A stretch of 50,902 nucleotides of DNA from positions 1-50,902 of the IMG/VR virus record IMGVR_UViG_3300032087_005175; one strand, 5' to 3'. Positions 22,494-30,622 of this stretch are shown piece by piece (the stretch's first letter is position 1; each line of letters begins with the position of its first letter). Both the position numbers and the translations under genes were made by a program. The notes beneath the pieces are model-generated. The model did not search any database, was not told the origin of the DNA, and was given only the letters and a program-made list of their open reading frames with translations. The DNA comes from a virus.

Positions 22494-22511
22494 ACAATCT
22501 AAGGAGATAAT

Positions 22512-23042
22512 ATGACGAACTATTTCCCACCAGAGCCAGATGGCAATCAAATTTATACCGCAGAATCTGGCACTGTTGTTAAGGTAAGAAAAGAAGGATC
22601 AAATTACAAAATTGCCAAACTTCCAAAACCCACAACTGGAAATATCGCTTTAACAGCAACTCCGAATGGTTCCATTGGTTACAGCATAAATTATGAATAC
22701 AGTGATACTACACGATTAAGGAATGACACAACACAGCCTGACTTATCTGAGGTATTACCAGCTCTTAATCCAACATTAGAAATATATAATACAGATATAT
22801 TCAGTATTAAAGTCAATTTAGAAAATACTACCAATAGTTCTTTTCCATTAACTATATCCAGCAATTCGATTTACCCATTAAGTGGTATCGCTGTTGGCTC
22901 ATTATTTAACAATAGCGCAACATCAGGAGAATATGTTAAGTGGTATCCTGGCGTTGATGCTTCTGGTACATTTTATTATGTATTTTCTGACTCACCTCAA
23001 TTTACTATGGGTGGCACAATCACAGTAATACCTGCACCATAA
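22512..23042 (+). CDS. Hypothetical virion-module protein, 176 aa
   Basis: The Asn/Thr/Pro-rich beta sequence (PEPDGNQIYTAESGTVVKVR, SIGYSINYEYSDTTRLRNDT, KWYPGVDASGTFYYVFSDSP) looks like a surface or adhesin-type protein with one or two beta sandwiches. It ends the accessory block between fibres and neck proteins. AAGGAG precedes the start. The stop is followed directly by the TGGTGTAT motif. No family is recognised. Confidence 0.6.
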   Translation: MTNYFPPEPDGNQIYTAESGTVVKVRKEGSNYKIAKLPKPTTGNIALTATPNGSIGYSINYEYSDTTRLRNDTTQPDLSEVLPALNPTLEIYNTDIFSIKVNLENTTNSSFPLTISSNSIYPLSGIAVGSLFNNSATSGEYVKWYPGVDASGTFYYVFSDSPQFTMGGTITVIPAP

Positions 23043-23050
23043 TGGTGTAT
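23043..23050 (+). promoter_or_regulatory. TGGTGTAT motif before the neck/tail operon
   Basis: The motif lies right after the stop of 22512-23042 and 44 nt before the ATG at 23095. It would drive the neck gene cluster. Confidence 0.55.
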
Positions 23051-23094
23051 TTAATAATATTAGCAATTTTAACCTTTTAAAGATGGAATAAATT

Positions 23095-23616
23095 ATGTCC
23101 TGGATACTAGAAATTCCTATAATTGTACGCACTTGGATTAACGACTTATCCGACAATCCTACATATAGTGATGACCGACTCCAGCAAGTTATCATTGTGG
23201 CTGGTCAGTATGTAACTAGAGAAATTAATCTAGACACAAAATATACTTGTGATGTTATTAATCTAACTATTACTCCTGATCCTTCATTAAGCAAAACTCG
23301 TGATGAAGCCTTTATTAGTTTTGTGGCATTAAAATCAGCATGTATTCTTGACCAGAGTACTTTCAGAACTAAAGCAGCTTCTGAAGGAGTTAGGGCAGGA
23401 TTGGGTTCTGCTAATATTTCTGTGGCTGGTAATTTAAAAGGCTATAAAGACATACTAGACACAGGCCCTTGTAAAATGTACGAAAAGCTTCGTATGGAAT
23501 ATGAGATTGGTAATGCTAACGGTATTAAGGCTGTTCTTAGTCCCTTCGTGGGCAATAACTTTGATGCTAGATATATTAATAGAGAGTACGCAAGATATAG
23601 AGACTTTTATTCATGA
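23095..23616 (+). CDS. Head-tail connector / neck protein, 173 aa
   Basis: The helical protein opens MSWILEIPIIVRTWINDLSD and includes SDDRLQQVIIVAGQYVTREI, then GLGSANISVAGNLKGYKDIL and a conserved-looking end, NGIKAVLSPFV. This layout (helical start, RLxxxIxxAxxYV, tail helix) matches gp6-like adaptor proteins that sit under the portal. It begins the neck block and overlaps the next gene by 4 nt. Assignment is by position and fold impression. Confidence 0.6.
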   Translation: MSWILEIPIIVRTWINDLSDNPTYSDDRLQQVIIVAGQYVTREINLDTKYTCDVINLTITPDPSLSKTRDEAFISFVALKSACILDQSTFRTKAASEGVRAGLGSANISVAGNLKGYKDILDTGPCKMYEKLRMEYEIGNANGIKAVLSPFVGNNFDARYINREYARYRDFYS

Positions 23617-24812
23617 TAGATTATAGCTCTTTAAAATCTATTTATAATGACGCAATAGACGGATTACTATCTGCTAATGGACTAACTGTTCCGTGTTCTA
23701 TCGTATATGAAGATCCTAATGGTGAAGATTGCCCTAATTGTGTAGTTAATCCTATTACTGGCAGATCTAGTTTTGCACACACCGATCCTGCTGAAACCAT
23801 AACCATAATATCAAGCGGTAGCGGAATTCCTAGTAAAAGCTTGACAGATATCTATGTTTTGTATATGAGCGAAAATTCTAATTTGGTTGCTAATATAGAT
23901 ACGGCATATAGCTCTTTTAGGTCTTCGTTTCCAGATGTTTTAATGTTTGTTTTAGATATGGCCGTGCCTTCTGGTGAAATTGAAATACAATATCCTGTCG
24001 GATTTGCTACTGATGATAAATGCTTTTCTAGCCGATTAGATCTATCTACATATATTTATCGTGATAGTGGCAATGCTTCTTTAGCTACAGATTCATACCA
24101 ACTTTTATTAAATATGATTAATGATCCTGGAGTTCCTTCTGATGTTGTTAATTTATTCGATAATGCTAATAGCGTCCTAGTAGCTTTTGACGCTAGCAGC
24201 AGCGCTAATGCCCCCAATTCCATCCAGGCTACTGCTGATAATCTTATTACAGACTTAGAAAATAATGGCATAACAACGAGAACTGTATCCGTATACCAAG
24301 AAGAACTTTTTTGTCCATACATAGCAAATTCTTGTATTGACACTAATGATCCTTTAATTTCTGGTTTTTATACCTCCTGCACACAAAATGTTGGCTGGCC
24401 ATTAGGTGGTTGGCTTTGCACAGATACAGAACCTCCCACTGAAACCATTACGGTTACCCAGCCACCCTATGCAACTTCTGGTAATTTGGTTTGGTTCCCA
24501 GAAGGCTCAATATGTCCGATTTGTAATGGTCAGGGCGTTTTAAGCAAAACCTCAACCGAAACGCAAAATCTTGCAGTTATTTTTGACTCCAAAAAGTTTA
24601 TCAACTTTGGTAATGTCAATGTGCCTGTAGGAGATATACAAATCATATGTCCAATTACCCTATATCCGCAGCTTGCCTCAGCTAGTTATATTACTGTAGA
24701 TACCAACATCAGTTCATATGCACAGCACAAATATACTCGGATATCAGATCCGCAACCTGTTGGTTTGGGTGATAATCGTTATATATTCAGCAATTGGGAA
24801 AGAAGCTCATAA
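23613..24812 (+). CDS. Neck / head-closure type protein with two Cys-pair modules, 399 aa
   Basis: Two Cys modules frame the protein: CPNC (40-43) followed by PITGRSSF, and CPIC (301-304) followed by NGQGVLSKTST. The C-terminal module (FPEGSICPICNGQGVL) is a pattern I recall from neck proteins of aquatic phages. Between them, residues about 78-240 form an inserted alpha/beta region containing VLVAFDASSSANAPNSI, where DASSS (193-197) resembles the MIDAS of von Willebrand A domains. A metal-binding neck protein with an inserted domain is likely. The exact role (stopper or completion) is inferred. It overlaps both neighbours. Confidence 0.6.
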   Translation: MIDYSSLKSIYNDAIDGLLSANGLTVPCSIVYEDPNGEDCPNCVVNPITGRSSFAHTDPAETITIISSGSGIPSKSLTDIYVLYMSENSNLVANIDTAYSSFRSSFPDVLMFVLDMAVPSGEIEIQYPVGFATDDKCFSSRLDLSTYIYRDSGNASLATDSYQLLLNMINDPGVPSDVVNLFDNANSVLVAFDASSSANAPNSIQATADNLITDLENNGITTRTVSVYQEELFCPYIANSCIDTNDPLISGFYTSCTQNVGWPLGGWLCTDTEPPTETITVTQPPYATSGNLVWFPEGSICPICNGQGVLSKTSTETQNLAVIFDSKKFINFGNVNVPVGDIQIICPITLYPQLASASYITVDTNISSYAQHKYTRISDPQPVGLGDNRYIFSNWERSS

Positions 24813-25447
24813 TGCGTTTTACTACTAAGCTTTTGGAATCAGATAGCGAGATTGCAAGCCTTATTTTAAAATCTATATTAGGTGATGCAAAAAATTACTT
24901 CAGAAAACTTGGACCTAAATTACAACCTGAAATTCAACGTATAGTTAAAACAGCAATTACAAACAGCTTAGAATATCAATCTATTGTTTCTGGTAAATTA
25001 CGACAACATTTTGGACTTCCTGATGGATCATCTAGACTATCTCAAATAATGGCCCTATGGGAAAGAATACAGGTAGAAACAAAACCTCCTAAAATTAAAG
25101 GCAGTCAAATTGGTGCATCTATAGAAATAGTAATGATCAAGGCTGACTATTCAGATGTGCTCAATTTACCAGCAAGTGTTTTGGTTACTGAAACAGGAGA
25201 GCAGCTAGAGTGGTTAAATTGGCTACTTCTTGCTGGAGACAAAACTATTATACGAGATTATGAAATCGTGATTGGCCCAAGCAAATATTCTCGTACAGGT
25301 GATGCAATAATGAAAAAGAAAGTTTCTGGAAAATGGAAAGTACCTTCTGAGTTTTCTGGAACCTCTAAGAGTAATTGGATTACTCGTGTATTAGATAGTG
25401 TGAGTTCTGATATTGATAATGCTATAGAAAAAGCGGTTAAACTATGA
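24812..25447 (+). CDS. Tail completion / neck protein, 211 aa
   Basis: The start MRFTTKLLESDSEIASLILK is used because its ATG overlaps the TAA of the previous gene. An upstream TTG would add six residues with no support. The protein is helical at first and ends with SKYSRTGDAIM, KWKVPSEFSGTSKSNWITR and a last helix. The RTGxxIM and NWITRxL motifs are familiar from minor tail and HK97 gp10-like completion proteins. It likely joins the neck to the tail tube. Confidence 0.6.
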   Translation: MRFTTKLLESDSEIASLILKSILGDAKNYFRKLGPKLQPEIQRIVKTAITNSLEYQSIVSGKLRQHFGLPDGSSRLSQIMALWERIQVETKPPKIKGSQIGASIEIVMIKADYSDVLNLPASVLVTETGEQLEWLNWLLLAGDKTIIRDYEIVIGPSKYSRTGDAIMKKKVSGKWKVPSEFSGTSKSNWITRVLDSVSSDIDNAIEKAVKL

Positions 25448-26391
25448 ATACATTTTATGGTGTTAAAAAAGTTGGTCAAAATTTTCTGATCAATCAACTT
25501 GAAATCAATATGAAGTCATTTCTGGAATGGGGCTTTTTGAATGCTGGTGGGTTCGTAAATGTGCATAGATCCATCCAGAACGTCCATGCAAACAGCTTAT
25601 TTAAATTATACCCTATAGAGGACCCTAATTTTAATAACGGCCAAATATGGCAAACAGCGCATAAAGGATGGGTATACGAAAGCGGGATTGTTAATGATGG
25701 TGTATCTCCCATACCTATTAGTGGTATTTATATTGGTAATGATTTTTACGATACCAATACCACAGGAGACTATCAATATAGTGTTGACTATAAAAATAGC
25801 AGAATTATTTTCAACAAAAAATTATCTACCAGATCTAATATCACCATGAGTCATAGCTATAAATGGGTACAGATCTACAACTATACTGATGCTAAATGGT
25901 GGCAGCAACTACAATATAATACAGATAGCAATTCCACACATCTAAATCAAACAGACAAGGGAGACTTCCACCTATCTGCTAAAAATAGAGTACAATTACC
26001 TGCTATTATAATAGAAACTGTAGCAAGAGGTACTGCTGATCCTTTCCAACTAGGAGATAAATCACTGAGAATTACTCAAGATTTCCTTTTTCATATTGTG
26101 GCAGATAATTACGACGACCGCAATAACCTGATAGATATACTAAGATTGCAGGAAGATAAAGTATTAACCTTTTACGATGTAGATAAAGTGGTTAAAAACC
26201 AAATTCACCCGATTAATTATGATGGCACATTAAATCCAAATAGAGTTAATTATGATCTTATAGTTGGAGATTCTTCATACACTTGGCGCACTTGCAGATT
26301 AAAAGACATGATAGTTTCAGAGGTCCAATCTGTAAATTCTGAACTTTATGAGGCGAACATCAGGACTTCTGCTGAAATTATAATAGTTTAA
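25444..26391 (+). CDS. Tail / baseplate-type structural protein, 315 aa
   Basis: The protein starts MNTFYGVKKVGQNFLINQLE. The N-terminal part has mostly beta segments (YQYSVDYKNSRIIFNKKLST, NITMSHSYKWVQIYNYTDAK). The second half includes AIIIETVARGTADPFQLGDK, DDRNNLIDILRLQEDKVLTF and a C-terminal beta region. A segment like this (residue-rich DxRNxLIDxL near a long beta sandwich) occurs in proteins that terminate or adapt tail tubes. It lies just before the tail tube genes and overlaps the previous gene. Function is inferred from order. Confidence 0.55.
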   Translation: MNTFYGVKKVGQNFLINQLEINMKSFLEWGFLNAGGFVNVHRSIQNVHANSLFKLYPIEDPNFNNGQIWQTAHKGWVYESGIVNDGVSPIPISGIYIGNDFYDTNTTGDYQYSVDYKNSRIIFNKKLSTRSNITMSHSYKWVQIYNYTDAKWWQQLQYNTDSNSTHLNQTDKGDFHLSAKNRVQLPAIIIETVARGTADPFQLGDKSLRITQDFLFHIVADNYDDRNNLIDILRLQEDKVLTFYDVDKVVKNQIHPINYDGTLNPNRVNYDLIVGDSSYTWRTCRLKDMIVSEVQSVNSELYEANIRTSAEIIIV

Positions 26392-26397
26392 AAAAAA

Positions 26398-26408
26398 TGG
26401 TGTATAAT
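26398..26408 (+). promoter_or_regulatory. TGGTGTATAAT motif before the tail tube genes
   Basis: The motif follows an A8 run and lies 39 nt before the ATG at 26448. A perfect TATAAT is included in it, but no matching -35 box is seen. This suits a promoter recognised mainly through its -10 region. Confidence 0.6.
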
Positions 26409-26447
26409 TCAATAACGTCTACCTTTTAACAAATTCGGAGATATAAA

Positions 26448-27383
26448 ATGTCAAATCGTATTTTTTACGCATCGCAGGGCGTATCAGTGGGCAAAAGTGG
26501 TACTGCCAACACTGTACAAGGTGCCCAAAGTGTTACTATGAACACTAATTACAATCTTGAGCAAGTTTTCCAACTCGGTAGACTTGAAGTTTATGATAAT
26601 GTTGTTGGAGATCCTAGTGTTGAAGTTGGTATTACTAAAGTATTAGATGGTAAGCCATTAATCTATAATCTTGCTTGTGGCTCTGGTAGTATTCAGCAAA
26701 CCGCAAATGTGGAAAGTACTGTCGAATTTGCTGTTGGCGCAGACACTGTAGAAAATATTGGCGATAATGGAAATATTACTACAATTACTTGCGATCCTAT
26801 TTACTTACAATCATTAACTTATACATTCCCTGTGGACGGTGATTTTACAGAAGAAGTTAATTTTGTTGGCATTAGTAAAACTGTTGCAACAGCTGCTGCG
26901 CCCGCTACTCCAACTGCAGGTAGTGATAGTACCCAGACTGTTCTTAGACGACAAAACTTTAAAGTTGATGGCTTACCAGTTGCTGTTTCTGGAGCTAATG
27001 TACAAAGCATTACTATTAGTGCTGACCTTGGTCGTGAAAGTATTTACAAACTTGGTCAGTTTAAAGAATTTCATCGTTATGTTAACTTCCCACTTGAAAT
27101 TAGCTTAGAGATTGAAGTTTTAGCTACAGATCTTGATAATTTGGCAGTTGATGTTGATAATCTAGGTTGTAGTGGGTTAAATCTGGGTAGCGAAGCTGTT
27201 ACATTGAATCTTTGTGCTCCTAGTGGTGGAAATTCAACAGTTTATAGCTTTGATCTTGGAGATAAAGTTTCGTTAACTAGCGTAGCATTTAATGGTGGAG
27301 ATACTGGTGGTGGTAATGCAACTTTAACTTACAGTTATATTGCATACAATACCTTTACTCCTGCTGGCCCAGCAGTTACGTAA
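26448..27383 (+). CDS. Major tail tube protein, 311 aa
   Basis: The protein starts MSNRIFYASQGVSVGKSGTA and has the beta-strand pattern expected of tail tubes: VTMNTNYNLEQVFQLGRLEV, VEVGITKVLDGKPLIYNLAC, then LQSLTYTFPVDGDFTEEVNF and a final strand TLTYSYIAYNTF. GTP repeats are absent. It is preceded by a late-type motif and GGAG. The next gene is a full-length paralogue, so the tube may be built from one with the other as a tip or terminator ring. CGT arginine codons are common, fitting high expression. Confidence 0.7.
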   Translation: MSNRIFYASQGVSVGKSGTANTVQGAQSVTMNTNYNLEQVFQLGRLEVYDNVVGDPSVEVGITKVLDGKPLIYNLACGSGSIQQTANVESTVEFAVGADTVENIGDNGNITTITCDPIYLQSLTYTFPVDGDFTEEVNFVGISKTVATAAAPATPTAGSDSTQTVLRRQNFKVDGLPVAVSGANVQSITISADLGRESIYKLGQFKEFHRYVNFPLEISLEIEVLATDLDNLAVDVDNLGCSGLNLGSEAVTLNLCAPSGGNSTVYSFDLGDKVSLTSVAFNGGDTGGGNATLTYSYIAYNTFTPAGPAVT

Positions 27384-27410
27384 TCACATGATGCAATTAG
27401 GAAATGGTGA

Positions 27411-28346
27411 ATGGGAAAAAGAGTATTTCATGCCTGTCAAGGGGTTGCTATAGATGGCAATCCTTTGGCGGGTGTTCAAAATTTAAGTGTTAGAACTTCT
27501 AATGACACTCATGTTGTAGACAATTTTGGCTCTTTAGGTATTGATGGTATCTACGCAGATAATCCTACGTCTACTATCACACTTAGTAGAGTTCTAGACG
27601 CATCTGCAGACGTTAGATATCCTATCAACACAGAACTTCATGACGTTTTACCGTCTATCGCCACTAACGGTAAATATCTATGCTTATTTATAGGGGATGA
27701 TACTAAAGATGTAGCGGGCAATACTGCTGGCACCAGTATTAAATTCAATAATATTGTCTATAATCGTTATACTTATAATTTTGTTGTTGATGGTAATTTT
27801 ACTGAAGATATCGAAATTATTAGCAATGAAAAAATCATAGGCAACAATGATTGTGATATTACATCTATGGACAGCTTGCCTAGCGGAGCAGATGTAGCTC
27901 GTAGACAAATGTTTAGTTCATCATACAATTTAGGTGAGAAATTTCCTTCTAGTGGTAATTTACAAACCTTAACAATAGATATTCCATTTAATATACAAAC
28001 AGTACAAGAATTTGGTAAACCTATCTCAGATAAGACTAAAAAATATCGCTATGCCACTATGCCTGTGGAAATTACTGTAGAAGCTACCATACAATATACT
28101 CCAACTAATAGTAATGATCAATATGATAATTATAGCTTTAGCTCTAGTGGTATATTTTGTGACAACGCAACCGGATTACCTACCACAGACAGTTTAAGCT
28201 TTGGTTTTTGTTCTGGCATTACTTTCCAGATAGATAATTGCATTCTAAATAGTGTTAATTATGACGGAGGCGGAACAGACGGCTCTTATGTACAATTCAC
28301 CTACTCATATAGCTGCTATAATCAATTTAAGATTGCATCTTCATGA
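27411..28346 (+). CDS. Second tail-tube-like protein (paralogue), 311 aa
   Basis: It has the same length as 26448-27383 and can be aligned throughout by eye: RVFHACQGVAIDGN versus RIFYASQGVSVGKS, STITLSRVLDASAD versus VEVGITKVLDGKP, YTYNFVVDGNFTED versus LTYTFPVDGDFTEE, and the final FTYSYSCYNQF versus LTYSYIAYNTF. It contains three extra Cys in the last third. A duplication gave a major and a minor (tip, terminator or fibre-attaching) tube subunit. AGGAAATGGTGA precedes the start. Its stop overlaps the next gene (ATGA). Confidence 0.7.
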   Translation: MGKRVFHACQGVAIDGNPLAGVQNLSVRTSNDTHVVDNFGSLGIDGIYADNPTSTITLSRVLDASADVRYPINTELHDVLPSIATNGKYLCLFIGDDTKDVAGNTAGTSIKFNNIVYNRYTYNFVVDGNFTEDIEIISNEKIIGNNDCDITSMDSLPSGADVARRQMFSSSYNLGEKFPSSGNLQTLTIDIPFNIQTVQEFGKPISDKTKKYRYATMPVEITVEATIQYTPTNSNDQYDNYSFSSSGIFCDNATGLPTTDSLSFGFCSGITFQIDNCILNSVNYDGGGTDGSYVQFTYSYSCYNQFKIASS

Positions 28347-29377
28347 ACAACTTACACAAAAATTTAGATAGATTATTTTCTGGATATTATTATGTTAAGT
28401 TTAAGGACGATAAATTCAAAGTTGTGTTACCAGATGTTTTCATTAATAATAAGGCAGATAGATTTTACGATAAAATATTAGACGAAATTAAATTTGACAA
28501 TTCAGAATATTGGCTATCAGAAGATAAAAGATTTTTTATATTGAACCACCACAACATATGGAATTCAGATAAACAAAAGCACATAGATACTGCTCTAAAA
28601 GATTTAGACAAAATGAAAATACAACTATATAAAAACTTTTGGAGCAAGGATACTAGGGATTTGATCAAAGACAAAATCAAACAAATTAAAGACCAGATAA
28701 AAGACTTACATCATCAGAAGTATACCTTTTATGAATTTACCAAAGAATCATATGCTACCGTCATGAAAAATCGATATATTATTAAAAACACGGTGTATTA
28801 CAAAGGTAGATTATTTTTAAAGGACAAAACTGTTCCATACAGGAAACGATTGTTATATCTGAATAAGATTATGGGAATGATAGAAGAATTATCAACTGAG
28901 GATATTAGGGAGTGTATTCATAGCGAAACATGGAAAAGCGTCTGGGACTCTGCTAGATCTAGAATATTTGGTAAGCCTGTGGTGAAGTGTAACGATGAAC
29001 AGAAGGTAGCTATTAATTTTGCACAAACTATAGATAATATTCGCAAACACCCTAAATGTCCTAATAATGATGTAATTGAAGACTCTGACGCTTTAGATGG
29101 TTGGATATTATTTCAGAACGAAGAACACGAAAAAGAAGCCAAGAAAGCTGAAATTGAAAGCAAAATCAAAGATAAAAATGCTGGTGAAGTTTTTGTTATG
29201 GCACAGAACCAACAAGAAATTAAAGACATCATGGCACTTAACGACCCACTAACTAGAAAAGACATCCGAGATATGCACAGCTTTGTGAAATCCCATGGCA
29301 AGCAAGTGGATTTCTCTGAAGTTCCATCTATGAAACAACGCATAATTAGAGAGAATAAAGAAAATGCAAAAAAATAA
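28343..29377 (+). CDS. Tail assembly chaperone-like protein, 344 aa
   Basis: The protein is charged and helical and contains FGKPVVKCNDEQKVAINFAQ, DNIRKHPKCPNNDVIEDSDA, LDGWILFQNEEHEKEAKKAE and then AGEVFVMAQNQQEIKDIMAL. I recall this combination (CPxDxVIxDxDxLDGWxxxQ, EVFVxAxNxxExxxI) from genes between tail tube and tape measure in aquatic phages. That is the position of chaperones. Its end (GCAAAAAAATAA, 29366-29377) holds a seven-A run that could allow slippage into the next gene. The start overlaps the stop of the tube paralogue. Confidence 0.6.
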   Translation: MNNLHKNLDRLFSGYYYVKFKDDKFKVVLPDVFINNKADRFYDKILDEIKFDNSEYWLSEDKRFFILNHHNIWNSDKQKHIDTALKDLDKMKIQLYKNFWSKDTRDLIKDKIKQIKDQIKDLHHQKYTFYEFTKESYATVMKNRYIIKNTVYYKGRLFLKDKTVPYRKRLLYLNKIMGMIEELSTEDIRECIHSETWKSVWDSARSRIFGKPVVKCNDEQKVAINFAQTIDNIRKHPKCPNNDVIEDSDALDGWILFQNEEHEKEAKKAEIESKIKDKNAGEVFVMAQNQQEIKDIMALNDPLTRKDIRDMHSFVKSHGKQVDFSEVPSMKQRIIRENKENAKK

Positions 29378-29669
29378 CTGTAGACAAATCATCAATGATG
29401 TTGAAACCCGCTTTAAAACCATTATGATAGGTAGTATTGCCAGGGTTGAAAATTATTTCGGTTATTTATGGGGACATCCAGAAAAAGACAATATAACAGA
29501 CAAGCAAAAGGAGTTTAAGCAACTTTGGGAAGAATTGCGTACGGAGATGTTAAATCATGGTAATTTCCATATAAGAAAAGGCTTGGAAGACTTAGAAGAG
29601 TCTTTAGCCAGAGAGCAGGATCGTTATGAGTATACATTTTATGTAAAGGATAATAACAGGAGAAACTAA
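29364..29669 (+). CDS. Tail chaperone-like protein or frameshift partner, 101 aa
   Basis: The sequence (MQKNNCRQIINDVETRFKTI, MIGSIARVENYFGYLWGHPE, FKQLWEELRTEMLNHGNFHI) is a conserved-looking helical family with MIGxLAxxExxFGYLWG and LWExxRxxxLNHGN. It overlaps the previous gene by 14 nt. It has its own ATG with a weak AGAGAG site. The overlap contains the A7 run, and a -2 slip there would fuse both frames without a stop. Like lambda G/GT, it may be made both alone and as a fusion. This is an inference. Confidence 0.6.
   Translation: MQKNNCRQIINDVETRFKTIMIGSIARVENYFGYLWGHPEKDNITDKQKEFKQLWEELRTEMLNHGNFHIRKGLEDLEESLAREQDRYEYTFYVKDNNRRN
29368..29374 (+). promoter_or_regulatory. A7 run, candidate slippery site at the gene overlap
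   Basis: The frame reads GCA AAA AAA TAA. A -2 slip at AAA AAA keeps base pairing and would continue as AAT AAC TGT in the frame of 29364-29669. A -1 slip would not. This is a candidate only. Confidence 0.35.
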
Positions 29670-29670
29670 T

Positions 29671-30546
29671 ATGAGCGATACGTTCAAGGTTGTTAAAGAC
29701 GGACAAGAAGTTGAATTAACAGTTAAAGCTCCATCACCTAAAAATCAGAGAGAAAGCCAAAAGATTTACAATAGGGCATTTTCTGACGCTATATCGTCTG
29801 GATCTATTATTAGGGCTAGGCTAGATGGAGTAATGAAAGATCAGGGATTATGGAATGACGAAAAAGAAAAAGAATATCAAACTATCCAAAAACTTATTCT
29901 AGACAAGGAAAGAATCCTAGCCAAAGGCGGCATTAGTCTAGAACAAGCCAAGCGTGAAGCACTAGAGATGCAAAAACACCGAAATAAGTTAAAAGATCTT
30001 ATTTCCACCAGAACCACCCTCGACTCACATACTGCTGAAGGACAGGCAGATAATGCTAGATTTAATTTCTTAGTATCTTGTTGTGTGGTGTATAAAGAAG
30101 GTAACAAACCTTACTTTTCAGGATATGAGGACTATGTAAGTAGGGCACTTGAACCTGCAGCCATTATTGGTGCGCAGAAATTGGCAAACATGGTTTATGG
30201 GTTAGATGATGACTTTGAGAAAAATTTACCTGAAAACAAGTTTTTACAGAAGTATAAATTTGTTGACAAAGATTTACGACTTATTGATAAAAAAGGTAGA
30301 CTTATCGATAATGAAGGTAGACTCATTAATGAAGAAGGTAGATTTATTGATGAAGAAGGTAATATTGTCGATATCGACGGCAATCCATTGGATGCCCAAG
30401 ATAACTATAAGTTTGAATTTAGCCCATTCTTAGACGAGAATGGTAAACCTATATCAGAGGAAAGTGATTCCGATGAAACAGCCTCAGTTGAAGAAAAACC
30501 TAAACGATCTCCAAGGAAAAAGAAGGCAGAATCTGCAGAGGCATAA
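29671..30546 (+). CDS. Structural / chaperone protein with a 7-residue acidic repeat, 291 aa
   Basis: Residues 1-200 are helical (VELTVKAPSPKNQRESQKIY, RALEPAAIIGAQKLANMVYG), with KAPSPKNQRESQKIYNRAF at the start. Residues 203-237 are five tandem heptads: RLIDKKG, RLIDNEG, RLINEEG, RFIDEEG, NIVDIDG. The end is acidic then basic (EEKPKRSPRKKKAESAEA). I recall (R/H)LI(D/N)xEG repeats from tail proteins next to the tape measure in large phages, whose role is not established. AGGAG precedes the ATG by 10 nt. A terminator follows directly. Confidence 0.6.
   Translation: MSDTFKVVKDGQEVELTVKAPSPKNQRESQKIYNRAFSDAISSGSIIRARLDGVMKDQGLWNDEKEKEYQTIQKLILDKERILAKGGISLEQAKREALEMQKHRNKLKDLISTRTTLDSHTAEGQADNARFNFLVSCCVVYKEGNKPYFSGYEDYVSRALEPAAIIGAQKLANMVYGLDDDFEKNLPENKFLQKYKFVDKDLRLIDKKGRLIDNEGRLINEEGRFIDEEGNIVDIDGNPLDAQDNYKFEFSPFLDENGKPISEESDSDETASVEEKPKRSPRKKKAESAEA
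30277..30381 (+). repeat. Five tandem 21-bp repeats (heptad coding)
   Basis: Units encode RLIDKKG, RLIDNEG, RLINEEG, RFIDEEG and NIVDIDG. The DNA units are similar but not identical (for example GGTAGACTTATCGATAATGA), so this is an old expanded repeat inside 29671-30546. Confidence 0.85.
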
Positions 30547-30575
30547 TTGTTTTTGTAAATCATCATCATTCAAAG

Positions 30576-30610
30576 ACCCTCTATATTTCGGTATAGGGGG
30601 TTTTGTTTTG
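30576..30610 (+). terminator. Intrinsic terminator before the tape measure gene
   Basis: ACCCTCTATA pairs with TATAGGGGGT (10 bp, one G-T pair) around a 6-nt TTTCGG loop and leads into TTTTGTTTTG. The following 16 nt contain the tape measure ribosome binding site. No GTGTATA motif occurs in this gap, so the tape measure gene probably depends on readthrough or on an unseen promoter. Confidence 0.85.
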
Positions 30611-30622
30611 GGAGATTAATAC

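Noticed and set aside
24794-24811. TTG start six codons before the 24812 gene
   Set aside because: The ATG at 24812 overlaps the previous stop as TAATG, the usual coupled arrangement.
25700-30092. GTGTAT strings inside coding sequence (about 25700, 28792, 30085; also 49350)
   Set aside because: They lie within genes and encode ordinary Gly/Val/Tyr residues, with no nearby downstream start. They are not counted as promoters.
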